Source: Neorhizobium lilium (GTDB taxonomy: Bacteria; Pseudomonadota; Alphaproteobacteria; Rhizobiales; Rhizobiaceae). Taken from it: 64,000 nucleotides of DNA. Where the stretch lies: contig NZ_SBIP01000006.1 of the NCBI RefSeq assembly GCF_004053875.1, positions 62,001-126,000 of the forward strand, in the 5' to 3' direction. Position 1 is the first letter of the stretch. Every line of letters starts with the position of its first letter. Shown piece by piece: positions 26,686 through 36,408 of this stretch. Position numbers and translations under genes: made by a program. Under the pieces are notes generated by a model. The model saw nothing but the letters and a program-made list of their open reading frames with translations. It had not been told where the DNA came from and searched no databases.

Positions 26686-27258
26686 CTATCCCTGAAAGCC
26701 GCCTCCCTTTAGGTAGGCGTTCTCCTCCGGGGTCGTGGTCCGGCCGAGCATGTCGTTGCGATGCGGAAAGCGGCCGAAGCGGTGGATAATGTCACGATGG
26801 CCTTCGGCATGCTCCAGCCAGGGCTAACCCAATCCAGTGTTGAGGCGGACCGACATCTCCTGATCGGCCATCTCCTCCGAATGCGCGAAGGGCAGGCAGA
26901 AGAACAGCCGCAGATCCGGCTCGACACGCGCCATATGCCTTGCGTCGAGCGCCTGCCGGGCAAAGTGGCTGGCGAGCGGATCGGTGGCGAACATATGTGC
27001 GGTTCCGCGAAAAGCATTGCGCGGAAATTGATCGGTCAGGATCAGCAGCGCCAGTGCTTCATGCGGCGTCTCCGTCCAGTCATCGTGTCGGCGTTGCGCG
27101 ACGGCCATGTGCAGAGCAAGGAAGCGGTCGCGGAAATTCCCATCGAACGCCGCATCCTTTTCGAACCAATGCCCGGAGGACATTCGCCAGAATGCCACGA
27201 CATCGTCGGCCGTGCCTTGCCGATCTGCACCAGGCCGCCAGCCACCGAACGCTCGCAT
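26686..27258 (-). pseudogene. DUF924-family protein interrupted by one in-frame amber codon
   Basis: Reading from the ATG at 27258 (a TTG at 27273 overlaps the ltrA stop), family motifs appear in order: DDVVAFWR, HWFEKDAAFDGNFRDRFLALH, LILTDQFPRNAFRGTAHMFATD, LPFAHSEEMADQEMSVRLNTGLG, then TAG at 26824-26826. The same frame continues PWLEHAEGHRDIIHRFGRFPHRNDMLGRTTTPEENAYLKGG to a TAG at 26686-26688. Total length matches the family (about 190 aa). No frameshift is needed, so it is a very recent nonsense mutation or a single-base error. Function of DUF924 is not established. Confidence 0.85.
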
Positions 27259-27269
27259 CGCCCCGGTCC

Positions 27270-28502
27270 TCAATGTGTCGCCTGCGGCCTGGCTGTCTTG
27301 CGGCGCTTGCGCACCAGCCGCCCTTCCCAGAAACCCGTCGCCAGCATGACGATTGTCGTGAGCCAGCCCATGGTCAGCAGATCGACAAATGGCGCGACGG
27401 GAATGAGCGCCAGAAGGGCTGCGACGCCCGCCATGTGCGAAACCGGTAGCACGCCGTACACGACCTTCTTATAGACGGCGCTGCCGAGCAGATAGATCGC
27501 GGGGCCGCCCGACAGCATCAGCGCATAGGCAACCTTGAGCCCGTCATGAGGATGGGCAAGCACCAGATCGTTGCCGACGGCGGTCGCGATGATCCCCGCG
27601 ACCAGGATGGCGTGGACGTAGTGGAAATATGCACCGATGCGACCGGGATCGTCGGAATGGGTGATGGCGTCGGTCGCATCCTTGCTCGACGTGCCGAAGT
27701 ACAGCCACCACATGGCAAGCGTGCCGAGGAACGTGGCCAGCAGCGCCGAGAGGATGGGTACGTCCCAGCTTTCTGCGCGCGCCATGGTGGCGCCGGTCGC
27801 CAGCAGCGTCTCGCCGAGTGCCACGATGCAGAACAGCTGGCAACGCTCCGCGAGATGTGCGCCTTCGATGGTCCAGTCGCTCGTCTTGGAGCGGCCAAGG
27901 CCCGGTATGGGGAAACCGAACATCGGCGAGACATATTCGCAGAGGACGGCGATGGCCCAGAGCGCCATGCGTGCCTCATGCTCGACGAAGGCGCCGGCGA
28001 TCCAGAAGACGGCGGCGATCGACACCCAGCCCAGCATGCGCCGGTAGTTGGCCGCAAGCGGATGATCCGGGCCAAGTTCCCAGACGATGTAGGCCGTGCG
28101 CCCGACCTGAATGGCGACATAGGCAAGTGCGAAGATCAGCCCGCGCTCGCCGAACGCGCCTGGGATCGCCGAGGCCATGAGGAGGCCAGCCAGCATGACA
28201 GCGAAGATCAGCCGTCGAATGCGTGGCGTCTCCGGATCGAACCAGTTGGTGACCCAGCAGGTATATTGCCAGCCGAGCCAGACCGCGAACCAGAGGATCA
28301 GCGTCTCGATGACGCCGGTGAGGTTCAGATTGGTCAGCAGTTCATGGCTGAATTGGGTGACCGCGAACACATAGACGAGGTCGAAGAACAGTTCCTCAAA
28401 AGTGACGCGCGCATGATGACCGTCGCGGCGCCTCAGAAGCGGATGACTGTGCGGAGCATTGCTGTTGCCGGACGTGTTGGTCATGCGTGTATCCATCCTC
28501 AT
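27270..28502 (-). CDS. Low temperature requirement protein A (LtrA) family membrane protein
   Basis: 410 aa with about ten hydrophobic helices. The opening VTFEELFFDLVYVFAVTQFSHEL and the later RCQLFCIVALGETLLATGA are LtrA hallmarks. Function is poorly known; named from a Listeria cold-growth mutant. It starts with a 4-base overlap with the small membrane gene upstream and touches the DUF924 gene downstream, so these three form a tight minus-strand unit. Confidence 0.9.
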   Translation of the reverse strand: MRMDTRMTNTSGNSNAPHSHPLLRRRDGHHARVTFEELFFDLVYVFAVTQFSHELLTNLNLTGVIETLILWFAVWLGWQYTCWVTNWFDPETPRIRRLIFAVMLAGLLMASAIPGAFGERGLIFALAYVAIQVGRTAYIVWELGPDHPLAANYRRMLGWVSIAAVFWIAGAFVEHEARMALWAIAVLCEYVSPMFGFPIPGLGRSKTSDWTIEGAHLAERCQLFCIVALGETLLATGATMARAESWDVPILSALLATFLGTLAMWWLYFGTSSKDATDAITHSDDPGRIGAYFHYVHAILVAGIIATAVGNDLVLAHPHDGLKVAYALMLSGGPAIYLLGSAVYKKVVYGVLPVSHMAGVAALLALIPVAPFVDLLTMGWLTTIVMLATGFWEGRLVRKRRKTARPQATH

Positions 28503-28768
28503 GAGCGTGAAATCTGCCAGATCACCACGACCGCCAGGATCGCGGGTACAGCGAAGACGACAAGGAGGATCGGCAATTCGTCCCGCACTGAATAACCAGC
28601 ATAGCTGACACCTACCCAGAGATTGGCGATCGATAAAACAAGCCAGACCGGAATGAAGAGTTTCGCTGCCATTGCAGGACCAGTGGCATCACTACCCCAG
28701 AGTTTTCCGAACAGCAGGAACACGCCGAGCTGAATGACGCCTCCTACAATAACCATCAGCATGTGCAT
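28499..28768 (-). CDS. Small three-helix membrane protein, unknown function
   Basis: 89 aa, with hydrophobic segments at about residues 4-22, 36-54 and 66-84. No recognised motif. Its stop overlaps the ltrA start by 4 bases (ATGA), so it is probably translated together with ltrA and may work with it. The charge pattern puts the short loops on alternate sides of the membrane. Confidence 0.7.
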   Translation of the reverse strand: MHMLMVIVGGVIQLGVFLLFGKLWGSDATGPAMAAKLFIPVWLVLSIANLWVGVSYAGYSVRDELPILLVVFAVPAILAVVVIWQISRS

Positions 28769-28798
28769 TTCGTTTTCCTTATCCGTTGGTAGCCATCA

Positions 28799-31000
28799 TC
28801 ACGCAGGTGCATTCGCCGCCGTTGCCTCCGGTGGACGCAATGGCATCGCTACCGCTGCAGCATCTGTTGCCGTCCCTGTTCCGGAACGGACGGTGACAGC
28901 ATTGGAAGCAAGCGAGAGCCCTGCGGCCTTGAAGGCGGAAAGCAGCCGCTTCAGACCCTCACGTTTCAATATACTCGGATTGCCGGGGCGGGCCGTGAAC
29001 TTGAAACGAACGACCATCGATGATTCCGTGACAGTCTGAATCCCCTGCATTTTGAGGGGTACCAGGAACTCGCCCCCAAACTCCGGATCTTCCAGCATGG
29101 ACAGCCCGACCTTCTTGGCGGTCTTGCGGATCAGCTCGGCATCCGCGTCCCGCTCGAAGCGCAGTTCGAATTTGATCGTGCCCCAGTCACGGCTGTGATT
29201 CGTCACCGAGCTAATCTGACCAAAGGGGATCGTATGGACAGGACCGTTGTGGTGGCGCAATCGAATGGACCGAAGCGAGATGTGCTCCACGGTGCCCATC
29301 AGCCCGCCGGTGTCGATGTATTCGCCAATCCGAAACGCATCGTCGGCAATGAAGAAAATGCCAGAGACCACATCCTTGACCAACGTTTGGGAGCCGAACG
29401 ACAGCGCCAGGCCGAGAACACCGAAACCGGCAAGCAGCGGAGCGACATTGATACCGGTGGATGACAGCACCAGCAGAGCAGCTATTGCGAGAACCGCGCC
29501 AAGAGTCAGATTGCGGATAACGGGCATGACCGTGGACATGCGGCTGGCCGGCTGCTTATGCGCTTCATCATCTTCCTGTCCCGGAAGGGCAACGGCAGCC
29601 GTCGGTGCGATCGTATCGAAATACCGCCACAGGCCGCTGCATAGCGTCCAGCTTGCAACGACTGCGAGGCCGAGGCGTTCAAGCCAGACGAACCAGCCGG
29701 TCACAACAGCCGTTTCGCCAGACATAAGCGGTTGCCAGAGAGCGACGATCAGATGCAACCCGATGAGCCAGACAGCACCGGAAACAGCGGTGCGAAGTCC
29801 CCACAGGAGGGTGGAATGTAGTCCGGCATCACGGTTACGAGCAAAATGTCCGAGAAGCGACCATGAACCCAGTGCGATGATCGGAACCGCAATCAGAACG
29901 ATCTGGGTTGTTCCCGCCGCAAAGCTCCACGCGGCGCTGTTGGGTGTTCCGGCGACCAGAAAGCCCGCGAGCCAGATCGCCAGCGCCGAAATCGCATAGA
30001 AATCCGGCAGGATATATCCGGCCATCCGCCGGACAGTACCTGCATTGGTTCCGATAAACGCATCTCTGATATCGCGCCGCCCGGCTATGAACCACCAGAG
30101 TTTCAGCAAGGTCAGAACGGTCGTCCCGATCAGAAACCAGCCTTCGATAGCACCCTTGTCCAGGGCGCGCGCATCTGCGAACCTGACGGTTTCACCAACG
30201 AGCGAGCCGATGGCGCCGTAGGCAATCAACATGCCAAGATGCCACTGCGGCCGCGCAATTCTGATGAGCGGCTCGCCATCCGGAAGTGGTGCAAGAAAAA
30301 TTCTTCCAAACGCGGCGTACAGCGCCATCACGGTGGCGATCGTCACCAGACCCGTCGCGATCTGAAAGGACAATGTCCCCCCTTCCAGCAAAAGGCGGAG
30401 ACCAACATTGGAAACTAAGACCAGTATCCCCACGGACACCAGATCCAATGCTAAACTGCTGATGGCGACCTTCATTCGTCCGGGAAGCGCCAGCCGGTCA
30501 TCGCGCGGATGGAATTTTCCCGGAAAGATGCGCCGGAACAAAAAGGAAATGAGTACGCCTGCCGCTATGGCGAGGACAGCAACGCCCAGAACGGTAAAAC
30601 CACCTTGTCCTTCGCCGGTGAGCGCTCTTTCGGTATCGGCGAAAACACCAGCGATCGCTGACAACCCGTTGAGAGCCAGCTTCGCTCCCCGGACAAAAGC
30701 TCTCGAAACCCCGCCCAGCGGCCCGGACTCCGGTTCCATATCGGCCGTCGAAGTGAGCGCCGGAGCCTCTGAAACTTGGGCTTCCTTTGCATCTTGCCAT
30801 TTGACAGCGACCGGTCGCCCGGTCTGCGAGGCAGCGCCAAGCAAACGACCGATCTCCGCATCGCTCTGGCCCGGCCGGAGAATAACCGTGATTGGCTGTT
30901 CCTGCGCAGGTGCGCCTGACGCCGCAAGCAGCAGTATGATGGTACCGAGAAGGGCTGCAAGGACAGGCTTCCAGTCTGCTTTTCGCACTACCAATGCCAT
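28799..31000 (-). CDS. Large MscS-family mechanosensitive channel
   Basis: 733 aa from the ATG at 31000, which opens a signal-like helix (KPVLAALLGTIILLLAASGAPAQE); an in-frame start at 31090 is less likely. A periplasmic region (residues 30-130) precedes about ten membrane helices; the last one and the beta domain carry the MscS core: APLLAGFGVLGLALSFGSQTLVKDVVSGIFFIADDAFRIGEYIDTGGLMGTVEHISLRSIRLR (in pieces, residues 520-590), then HNGPVHTIPFGQISSVTNHSRDW. Opens under membrane tension to release solutes in osmotic downshift. Size resembles YbiO/YjeP-type rather than minimal MscS. Confidence 0.9.
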   Translation of the reverse strand: MALVVRKADWKPVLAALLGTIILLLAASGAPAQEQPITVILRPGQSDAEIGRLLGAASQTGRPVAVKWQDAKEAQVSEAPALTSTADMEPESGPLGGVSRAFVRGAKLALNGLSAIAGVFADTERALTGEGQGGFTVLGVAVLAIAAGVLISFLFRRIFPGKFHPRDDRLALPGRMKVAISSLALDLVSVGILVLVSNVGLRLLLEGGTLSFQIATGLVTIATVMALYAAFGRIFLAPLPDGEPLIRIARPQWHLGMLIAYGAIGSLVGETVRFADARALDKGAIEGWFLIGTTVLTLLKLWWFIAGRRDIRDAFIGTNAGTVRRMAGYILPDFYAISALAIWLAGFLVAGTPNSAAWSFAAGTTQIVLIAVPIIALGSWSLLGHFARNRDAGLHSTLLWGLRTAVSGAVWLIGLHLIVALWQPLMSGETAVVTGWFVWLERLGLAVVASWTLCSGLWRYFDTIAPTAAVALPGQEDDEAHKQPASRMSTVMPVIRNLTLGAVLAIAALLVLSSTGINVAPLLAGFGVLGLALSFGSQTLVKDVVSGIFFIADDAFRIGEYIDTGGLMGTVEHISLRSIRLRHHNGPVHTIPFGQISSVTNHSRDWGTIKFELRFERDADAELIRKTAKKVGLSMLEDPEFGGEFLVPLKMQGIQTVTESSMVVRFKFTARPGNPSILKREGLKRLLSAFKAAGLSLASNAVTVRSGTGTATDAAAVAMPLRPPEATAANAPA

Positions 31001-31262
31001 CAACCGTTGTTTTTTACCCGAGGCGTTATTGCCGATTACGGGAGGGAGGGTTCGCTTACTGATCACAGATACCTGCCCACGTTGCGGCACTGTCTTTGCC
31101 CGAGCACACCTTGAGGTCGAGGTGCTTGCTTTGGAGGATTGTGGAGCTGTCGGTCATGGGTGTTCCCGTGTGTCAGGAGTAGGCGAATTGCCCGTGGGGT
31201 GGGAGAAACAATGGGCGTCATGGAGAAGACGGCCATCGGCATGTACAATCCGCTTATCTTTC

Positions 31263-32090
31263 TCAGCTGGCTGTCGCAGCAAGGCCGCCATTGGCGTAGA
31301 CAGTTTGGGCGGTGATCCACTTTGCCTCGTCGGAAACGAGAAATCTGACCAGCGGCACGATGTCGGTCGGCTCGCCGATGTCGCCGTTAATCGACATGCT
31401 CTTCAGCCATTCGAGGTTCTGGTCGGTCTCGGCCGGATAGAAGAAGCTGGTCTTGAGCGGCCCGGGAGCGACGCAATTGACCGTGATGCCGCGTCCACCA
31501 ATCTCTTTCGCGAGACTCTTCGTGAAATGCTCGACCGGGCTCTTGGAGCCGGCATAGCCGCCATAGGTCGGTGCCGTCACCGCGACGATGGTGGTGATCA
31601 GGTTGAGGATGCGGCCGTGATCGGCCATCCGCGTCGATGCTTCCTTCATCAGGAAGAACGGCACCTTGGCATTGATCGCGAACAGGCGATCGAACTCGTC
31701 CTCGGTGAACTCGGCCATCGGCTTGCGCACGATCATGCCTGCCGTATTGATCAGGATGTTCCACGCGCCGAACCGTTCCAGCGCGGCGTCGACCAGCCGC
31801 GTCGCCTCGGCCGGTCGCGTCAAGTCGCCCTGGCGCGCGAAAGCAGTGCCGCCATGCGCCTCGATGGCGGCCACGGTCGCCTCGGCCTCTGCCCGCTTCG
31901 ACGCACTGTTGTAGTGGACCACCACCTTGGCTCCATCGGCACCGAGCTGTTCGGCGAACATACGCCCGAGATTGGCCGAGGCGCCGGTTACGATCGCGAC
32001 CTTGCCGTCCTGGCGTTGCCCGGCACCATCGAGCGGTTTGAAGTGTAGGTCAGAACCGGCGGTTTGCCCATTCGTGGCAGGACTGTCCAT
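31263..32090 (-). CDS. Short-chain dehydrogenase/reductase (SDR), last gene of operon
   Basis: 275 aa; the ATG at 32090 follows AAAGGAG. Rossmann motif TGASANLGRM near residue 36, YAGSK as the Tyr-x3-Lys pair near residue 178. The usual NNAG is INTAG, and the position of the catalytic Ser (13 before Tyr) is Thr. The same variations occur in the paralogue at 34437, with which it shares AGSK/TKxPVEHFT and GPxxTxFFYPAE, so the two are close relatives. NAD(P)-dependent oxidoreductase, substrate unknown. Confidence 0.88.
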   Translation of the reverse strand: MDSPATNGQTAGSDLHFKPLDGAGQRQDGKVAIVTGASANLGRMFAEQLGADGAKVVVHYNSASKRAEAEATVAAIEAHGGTAFARQGDLTRPAEATRLVDAALERFGAWNILINTAGMIVRKPMAEFTEDEFDRLFAINAKVPFFLMKEASTRMADHGRILNLITTIVAVTAPTYGGYAGSKSPVEHFTKSLAKEIGGRGITVNCVAPGPLKTSFFYPAETDQNLEWLKSMSINGDIGEPTDIVPLVRFLVSDEAKWITAQTVYANGGLAATAS

Positions 32091-32180
32091 TGTACTTCTC
32101 CTTTTGAAGACACGATCGGTTGTCGGTATCTTTCGTTGGCGTGCGGCGCACGCGCGCCGCCGTGTCAGTCGCCGGGTGCT

Positions 32181-33557
32181 CTACGAGAACACACTGAGAT
32201 TCTTCGCGATGTCCTTGCCTGCATAGGGCGGGAAGACATCGAGCTCGATATCGGGATTGCCGATTAGCATGGCCTTGGTGTTGCTGAGCGCGTCGAACCC
32301 GGCCTTGCCGTAATATTTGCCCATACCGCTGTTGCCGACGCCGCCGAACGGCAGGCTGTCGATCCAGCAATGCAGGTTGGTCTGATTGATGCAGCCGCCG
32401 CCGAAGGAGAGCGAGCCGAGCACGAAATCGATTGTTGACTGGTCCTTGCTGAAGATGTAGGCGGCAAGCGGCTTAGGCTTGCGCTTCATGACGCCCACGA
32501 TGTCCTTGAGATCGCGATAGGGCATGACCGGCAACACCGGGCCGAACACCTCCTGCTGTAGCGCCGGGTCGTCCCAGGTCGACGGATAGAGAATTGTCGG
32601 CTCGACATAGCGCGCCTTGACGTCGAAGCGCCCGCCATGGACGACCTTCTCGGGCTGGATGTAGGAGGCGACGCGCTCGGCATCGTGTTCACTGATCATG
32701 CGGGCAAAATCCGGGCTCTGGCTCGGATCCTCACCATACATCTTGACGATCGACGCCTTGAGTTTGGCGATGAAGGCGTCAGCAACGCTCTCATGGACAT
32801 AGACATAGCCCGGCGCGATGCACCATTGCCCGGAGATGGCGTTATGGCCCCAGGCGATGCGGTCGGCAGCGATGTCGAGAGTTGCGGTGGCGTCGACGAT
32901 GGTCGGGTTCTGTCCGCCGAGTTCAAGGATGACCGGCGTCAAGCTCTCGGCCGCGGCGCGCATCACCACCTTGCCGACGGCGGACGAGCCGGTGAAGAAG
33001 ATGAAGTCGAAGGGCAGCTCGAGAAGCGAGGAGATTTCGGCGCGTCCGCCGGTGACGACCGTCACGTTCTCCGGCGCGAAATATTGTGAGACCAATCTGG
33101 CAAACAACGCCGCCGTCGCCGGTGTCGTATTGGCGGGCTTGAGGATCACCGGATTGCCGGCAGCGAGCGCGGCGATGGCGGGATCAAGCAGCAGCAGGAT
33201 CGGCGCGTTGAATGGGCCGATCACCAGCGTCACGCCATAGGGCTCCTTGTAGATGACGCCCCGGTTGCCGGTCGCCTCCAACCCGGCAGGGATAGGCGTC
33301 GGCTGCGGAGCCATCAATTCGCGCAGGTTCTCGCGATAATATTTGATCACCCCACTTGGTACAGTGATCTCGAACAGCTGTTCGAAGGGAGGCTTGCCGA
33401 AATCCTCATAGAGCGCGGCGCACCAGGCGTCCTTGTTGTCGGTGAGCATCCGCTCCATCCGGTCGAGCTGATCGATGCGCCATGCATAGGTCTTGGTCGC
33501 GTCGGTCAAGAAATTCGCCCGCTGGGCATCCAGGATGGGTTGGAACGGATTAGGCAT
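32181..33557 (-). CDS. Aldehyde dehydrogenase (class 3 / coniferyl aldehyde dehydrogenase-like)
   Basis: 458 aa, the short class-3 length. Glu212 in VILELGGQNP is the general base and Cys246 in SGQWCIAPGYVYVHE the nucleophile; NAD-binding FFTGSSAVGKVV is at residue 187. The C-terminal SFGGGCINQTNLHCWIDSLPFGGVGNSGMG is as expected. Oxidises an aldehyde to a carboxylate; its three SDR operon partners could supply the aldehyde. Third gene of a four-gene minus-strand operon. Confidence 0.92.
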   Translation of the reverse strand: MPNPFQPILDAQRANFLTDATKTYAWRIDQLDRMERMLTDNKDAWCAALYEDFGKPPFEQLFEITVPSGVIKYYRENLRELMAPQPTPIPAGLEATGNRGVIYKEPYGVTLVIGPFNAPILLLLDPAIAALAAGNPVILKPANTTPATAALFARLVSQYFAPENVTVVTGGRAEISSLLELPFDFIFFTGSSAVGKVVMRAAAESLTPVILELGGQNPTIVDATATLDIAADRIAWGHNAISGQWCIAPGYVYVHESVADAFIAKLKASIVKMYGEDPSQSPDFARMISEHDAERVASYIQPEKVVHGGRFDVKARYVEPTILYPSTWDDPALQQEVFGPVLPVMPYRDLKDIVGVMKRKPKPLAAYIFSKDQSTIDFVLGSLSFGGGCINQTNLHCWIDSLPFGGVGNSGMGKYYGKAGFDALSNTKAMLIGNPDIELDVFPPYAGKDIAKNLSVFS

Positions 33558-33605
33558 CTCGCTCTCTCTCTTGGTCTGGTGGCTGTTGCGCGGCCATTCA
33601 CGCTA

Positions 33606-34370
33606 TTAATGGCCACTCACTTTGGCGACAAAGTCGTTGAGCTGGACAAGCGTCTGATCGAAGCGGCCTTCCGCCTCAGCGAAGCGCAGGAAACCGACCT
33701 GCTTGACAAGGATCTCCTTCGGCGTCGGCTGATCTCGGAAGAGATCAATCACTTCGTCCGCGAAGGCTTCGAGCGGCAGGTAGCCCTCGCGGTTCTCCTG
33801 TCCCGGCGTAAGGCCGGTCTGCACCGCCGGTGGCGCCAGTTCGATCACCTCGACCCTACCCATCAGCGCCTCGCGCATCGCGATCGTGTACGAATGTATC
33901 GCGGCCTTCGTGGCGTTATAGGTCGGCGTCGTCGTCAGCGGCACGAAGGCCAGACCCGACGTGACATTGACGATCGCCGCATCCGGCTGGGCGACGAGAT
34001 GGTCGATCAGCGCGTCGATCATGCGGATCGGACCGAGCAGGTTTGTGGTGATTGTTTCTTCCGCATCGGACAAGTCCCGTGCGCGGTCGAGTTTCTCGAA
34101 ACGCATGATGCCGGCATTGTTAATCAGCACATTAAGCGCGGGAAAGTCCGACAGCACGCGCTTGGCGAAGTCGGTGATGCCGCCCTGGCTGTCCACGTCG
34201 ACGGCCAGCGCGTGCATATTGGCGCGACCGGCGATCGACCGTTCCAACGCGTCCTGACGACGCCCAGCGATGACGACGGTGTTGCCGAGATCGTGAAAGC
34301 GGTGCGCCAGCGCCTCGCCGATGCCGGAACCGCCCCCGGTAATGAGAATGGTGTTGCCTGTGCTCTTCAA
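33606..34370 (-). CDS. SDR-family oxidoreductase, DltE type
   Basis: 254 aa. ITGGGSGIGEALA near residue 10, canonical INNAG near residue 83, NVTSGLAFVPLTTTPTYNATK with the Ser-Tyr-Lys triad near 140-160. Distinct from its two SDR neighbours and closest to DltE-like oxidoreductases. Second gene of the operon, 66 bases after the first SDR and 48 before the aldehyde dehydrogenase. Confidence 0.88.
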   Translation of the reverse strand: MKSTGNTILITGGGSGIGEALAHRFHDLGNTVVIAGRRQDALERSIAGRANMHALAVDVDSQGGITDFAKRVLSDFPALNVLINNAGIMRFEKLDRARDLSDAEETITTNLLGPIRMIDALIDHLVAQPDAAIVNVTSGLAFVPLTTTPTYNATKAAIHSYTIAMREALMGRVEVIELAPPAVQTGLTPGQENREGYLPLEAFADEVIDLFRDQPTPKEILVKQVGFLRFAEAEGRFDQTLVQLNDFVAKVSGH

Positions 34371-34436
34371 CGGAAGGCTCCTTTTATTGATACTGCGTGG
34401 ACGTGGCTCCCGCCGGCCACATGGGCCGTCTGGGGG

Positions 34437-35210
34437 TTATTTCGTCGTATAGCCGCCATTGACCAGGATGGTCTGGCCGGTCATCCACCAGCCGTCCGAG
34501 ACGAGGAAGCGGATGAACGGGACGATGTCGTCGATGTCGGTCAGGCCGGTCTTGGAGAAATTCGACAGCGCCGCAGCCGTCTTGTGGTAGGCGACCGCGT
34601 CGGCGCCCTCGGCCGGGTAGAAGAACGGCGTGTCCATCGGACCGGGGCCAATCGCCGTTACCGAGATACCGCGCTCGCCGAACTCTTTTGAGGCCGCCCG
34701 CGTAAAATGCTCCACCGGGGCCTTGGTGCCGGCATAGGCCGCATAGAATGGGGTAAAGGCACCAAGCAGCGATGTCACGACGTTGCAGAGCTTGCCGTTG
34801 TCGTTGAGATGCTTGCCGGCCTCCTTGATGAAGAAGAACGCGGTCTTCGAGTTCACCGCAGTCATCTCATCATATTCAGCTTCCGAAATCTCGACCATCG
34901 GCTTCTTCAGCACTTTGCCGACCGTGTTGATGGCAATGTCGATGCCGCCCATGGCGGCCTTGGCGTCTGCGAACAGCTTTTCGTTCGCGCCGGCTGTGGT
35001 GAGGTCAGCCTGGAAGGCAAAGGCTTCCGCGCCAGCCGCCTTAATCGCGGCTACCGTATCTTCAGCCGCCAGCTTGGTGGCGCTGGTGTTGTAGTGGACA
35101 GCCACCGCCTTCGCGCCCTGCGCAGCAAGATCGCGCGCGATCAATCCACCGAGGTTCTTTGCGCCACCGGCGATGAGAACGGTTTTTCCCTTGATGCTGT
35201 GATCGGTCAT
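34437..35210 (-). CDS. Short-chain dehydrogenase/reductase, first gene of operon
   Basis: 257 aa. Cofactor loop AGGAKNLGGLIA near residue 15, AINTVGKV in place of NNAG near residue 90, YAGTK near 160 for the catalytic Tyr/Lys. Paralogue of the SDR at 31263. Lies directly downstream of the divergent region holding the LysR-type operator (35306-35324), so it is the leading gene controlled by the neighbouring LysR protein. Confidence 0.88.
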   Translation of the reverse strand: MTDHSIKGKTVLIAGGAKNLGGLIARDLAAQGAKAVAVHYNTSATKLAAEDTVAAIKAAGAEAFAFQADLTTAGANEKLFADAKAAMGGIDIAINTVGKVLKKPMVEISEAEYDEMTAVNSKTAFFFIKEAGKHLNDNGKLCNVVTSLLGAFTPFYAAYAGTKAPVEHFTRAASKEFGERGISVTAIGPGPMDTPFFYPAEGADAVAYHKTAAALSNFSKTGLTDIDDIVPFIRFLVSDGWWMTGQTILVNGGYTTK

Positions 35211-35305
35211 TTGTGTTGCCTCCTTGGGCTTGCCTTGCGGTCACCTGCGCGACCGCTTCCTGAAATGGACAATATCGTCTATGGATTCGTCATAAAGACT
35301 GCCAT

Positions 35306-35324
35306 TCTGACATCACCTGTCAGA
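35306..35324. promoter_or_regulatory. LysR-type operator, inverted repeat TCTGACA-N5-TGTCAGA
   Basis: Perfect 7-bp inverted repeat with a 5-base centre in the 143-bp divergent space between the SDR operon and lysR. It contains the T-N11-A pattern of LysR boxes. The same 19 bases, and 12 of the 13 that follow, recur at 45181-45212. Confidence 0.65.
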
Positions 35325-35353
35325 GATGACGAACAATCAAAAGAGTTAGCGCC

Positions 35354-36253
35354 TTGGACCGTATCGATCTGTTCCGCACCTTCACCCGCGTCGTCGAATG
35401 CGCCAGCTTCACCCGCGCTGCCGATACGCTCGGGCTGCCACGGTCGTCCGTCTCGGCAGCTGTAATCGAGCTTGAAGCACGGGTTGGAGCCCGCCTGTTG
35501 CACCGCACCACCCGAAAAGTCTCTCCGACTCAGGACGGCGCCGCCTTCTATGAACGCTGCCTGCGGTTGATCGCCGATGTCGATGAGACGGAGGGGCTGT
35601 TCCGGCAGACGTCTGTCGGTCCAACGGGCAAACTGCGGATCGACGTGCCGGGCCGGATTGGTCGGTTGATCATCGCGCCTGCGTTGCCGGAGTTCCTGGC
35701 TCGTCATCCCCAACTCGACATCGAACTTCGCGTCACCGACCGAGCTGTCAACCTCGTGGAGGACAGCATCGACTGCGTGCTGCGTGTCGGACCGCTTGGC
35801 GACTCCGGCCTGATCGCCCGCAAGATCGGCGATCTCCCGCTGATCAATGTCGCCAGCCCCGGTTATCTCGCTCAACATGGCACGCCTGCTGCCCCGGAGG
35901 ATCTCACCGTGCATCTGGCCGTCAATTACGCCTCGCCCTCGACAGGTCGTGTCGAGGAATGGGAGTGGTTCGAGGATAGTGGGGTACAGAAGCTGCCGAT
36001 GCGCGGCCGCGTTACCGTCAACAGCGCAGAAGCTTACATTGCCTGCTGCATTGCCGGCCTCGGCCTCATCCAGATTCCGGCTTACGACATCAAGCACCAC
36101 CTCGAAGCCGATGAACTTGTCGAGGTGATGCCAGGCCATCGGGCGGAGCCCATGCCGATGACGTTGCTCTATCCGCATCGCCAGCACCTCTCTCGCAGGC
36201 TCCAGGTGTTTGCAGATTGGCTCGAGCAGCTCCTGAAGCAGGAGGTGCTCTGA
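35354..36253 (+). CDS. LysR-family regulator of the SDR/ALDH operon
   Basis: 299 aa from a TTG at 35354; no ATG lies near the start of the homology. HTH at residues 1-60 (LFRTFTRVVECASFTRAADTLGLPRSSVSAAVIELEARVGARLLHRTTR split) and an effector domain of the CrgA/YafC group with FRQTSVGPTGKLRIDVPGRIG. Divergent from the first SDR gene with an inverted-repeat operator between, the classic LysR layout. Likely activates the SDR-SDR-ALDH-SDR operon in response to its substrate. Confidence 0.9.
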   Translation: MDRIDLFRTFTRVVECASFTRAADTLGLPRSSVSAAVIELEARVGARLLHRTTRKVSPTQDGAAFYERCLRLIADVDETEGLFRQTSVGPTGKLRIDVPGRIGRLIIAPALPEFLARHPQLDIELRVTDRAVNLVEDSIDCVLRVGPLGDSGLIARKIGDLPLINVASPGYLAQHGTPAAPEDLTVHLAVNYASPSTGRVEEWEWFEDSGVQKLPMRGRVTVNSAEAYIACCIAGLGLIQIPAYDIKHHLEADELVEVMPGHRAEPMPMTLLYPHRQHLSRRLQVFADWLEQLLKQEVL

Positions 36254-36408
36254 CGGCAAACGGTCAACGCATCCTTCAATCGTTAATCGCTGTAATCTTG
36301 ATGAGGTTCTTGTTCCCAAGGCGAGCACAAAACCGATGAATGCCCCTTGCCGCTGTGTTCAGATTCATGCTTTTCTCCTCTTTCGAAATGTTGTTCGGCC
36401 GGTCCTCC

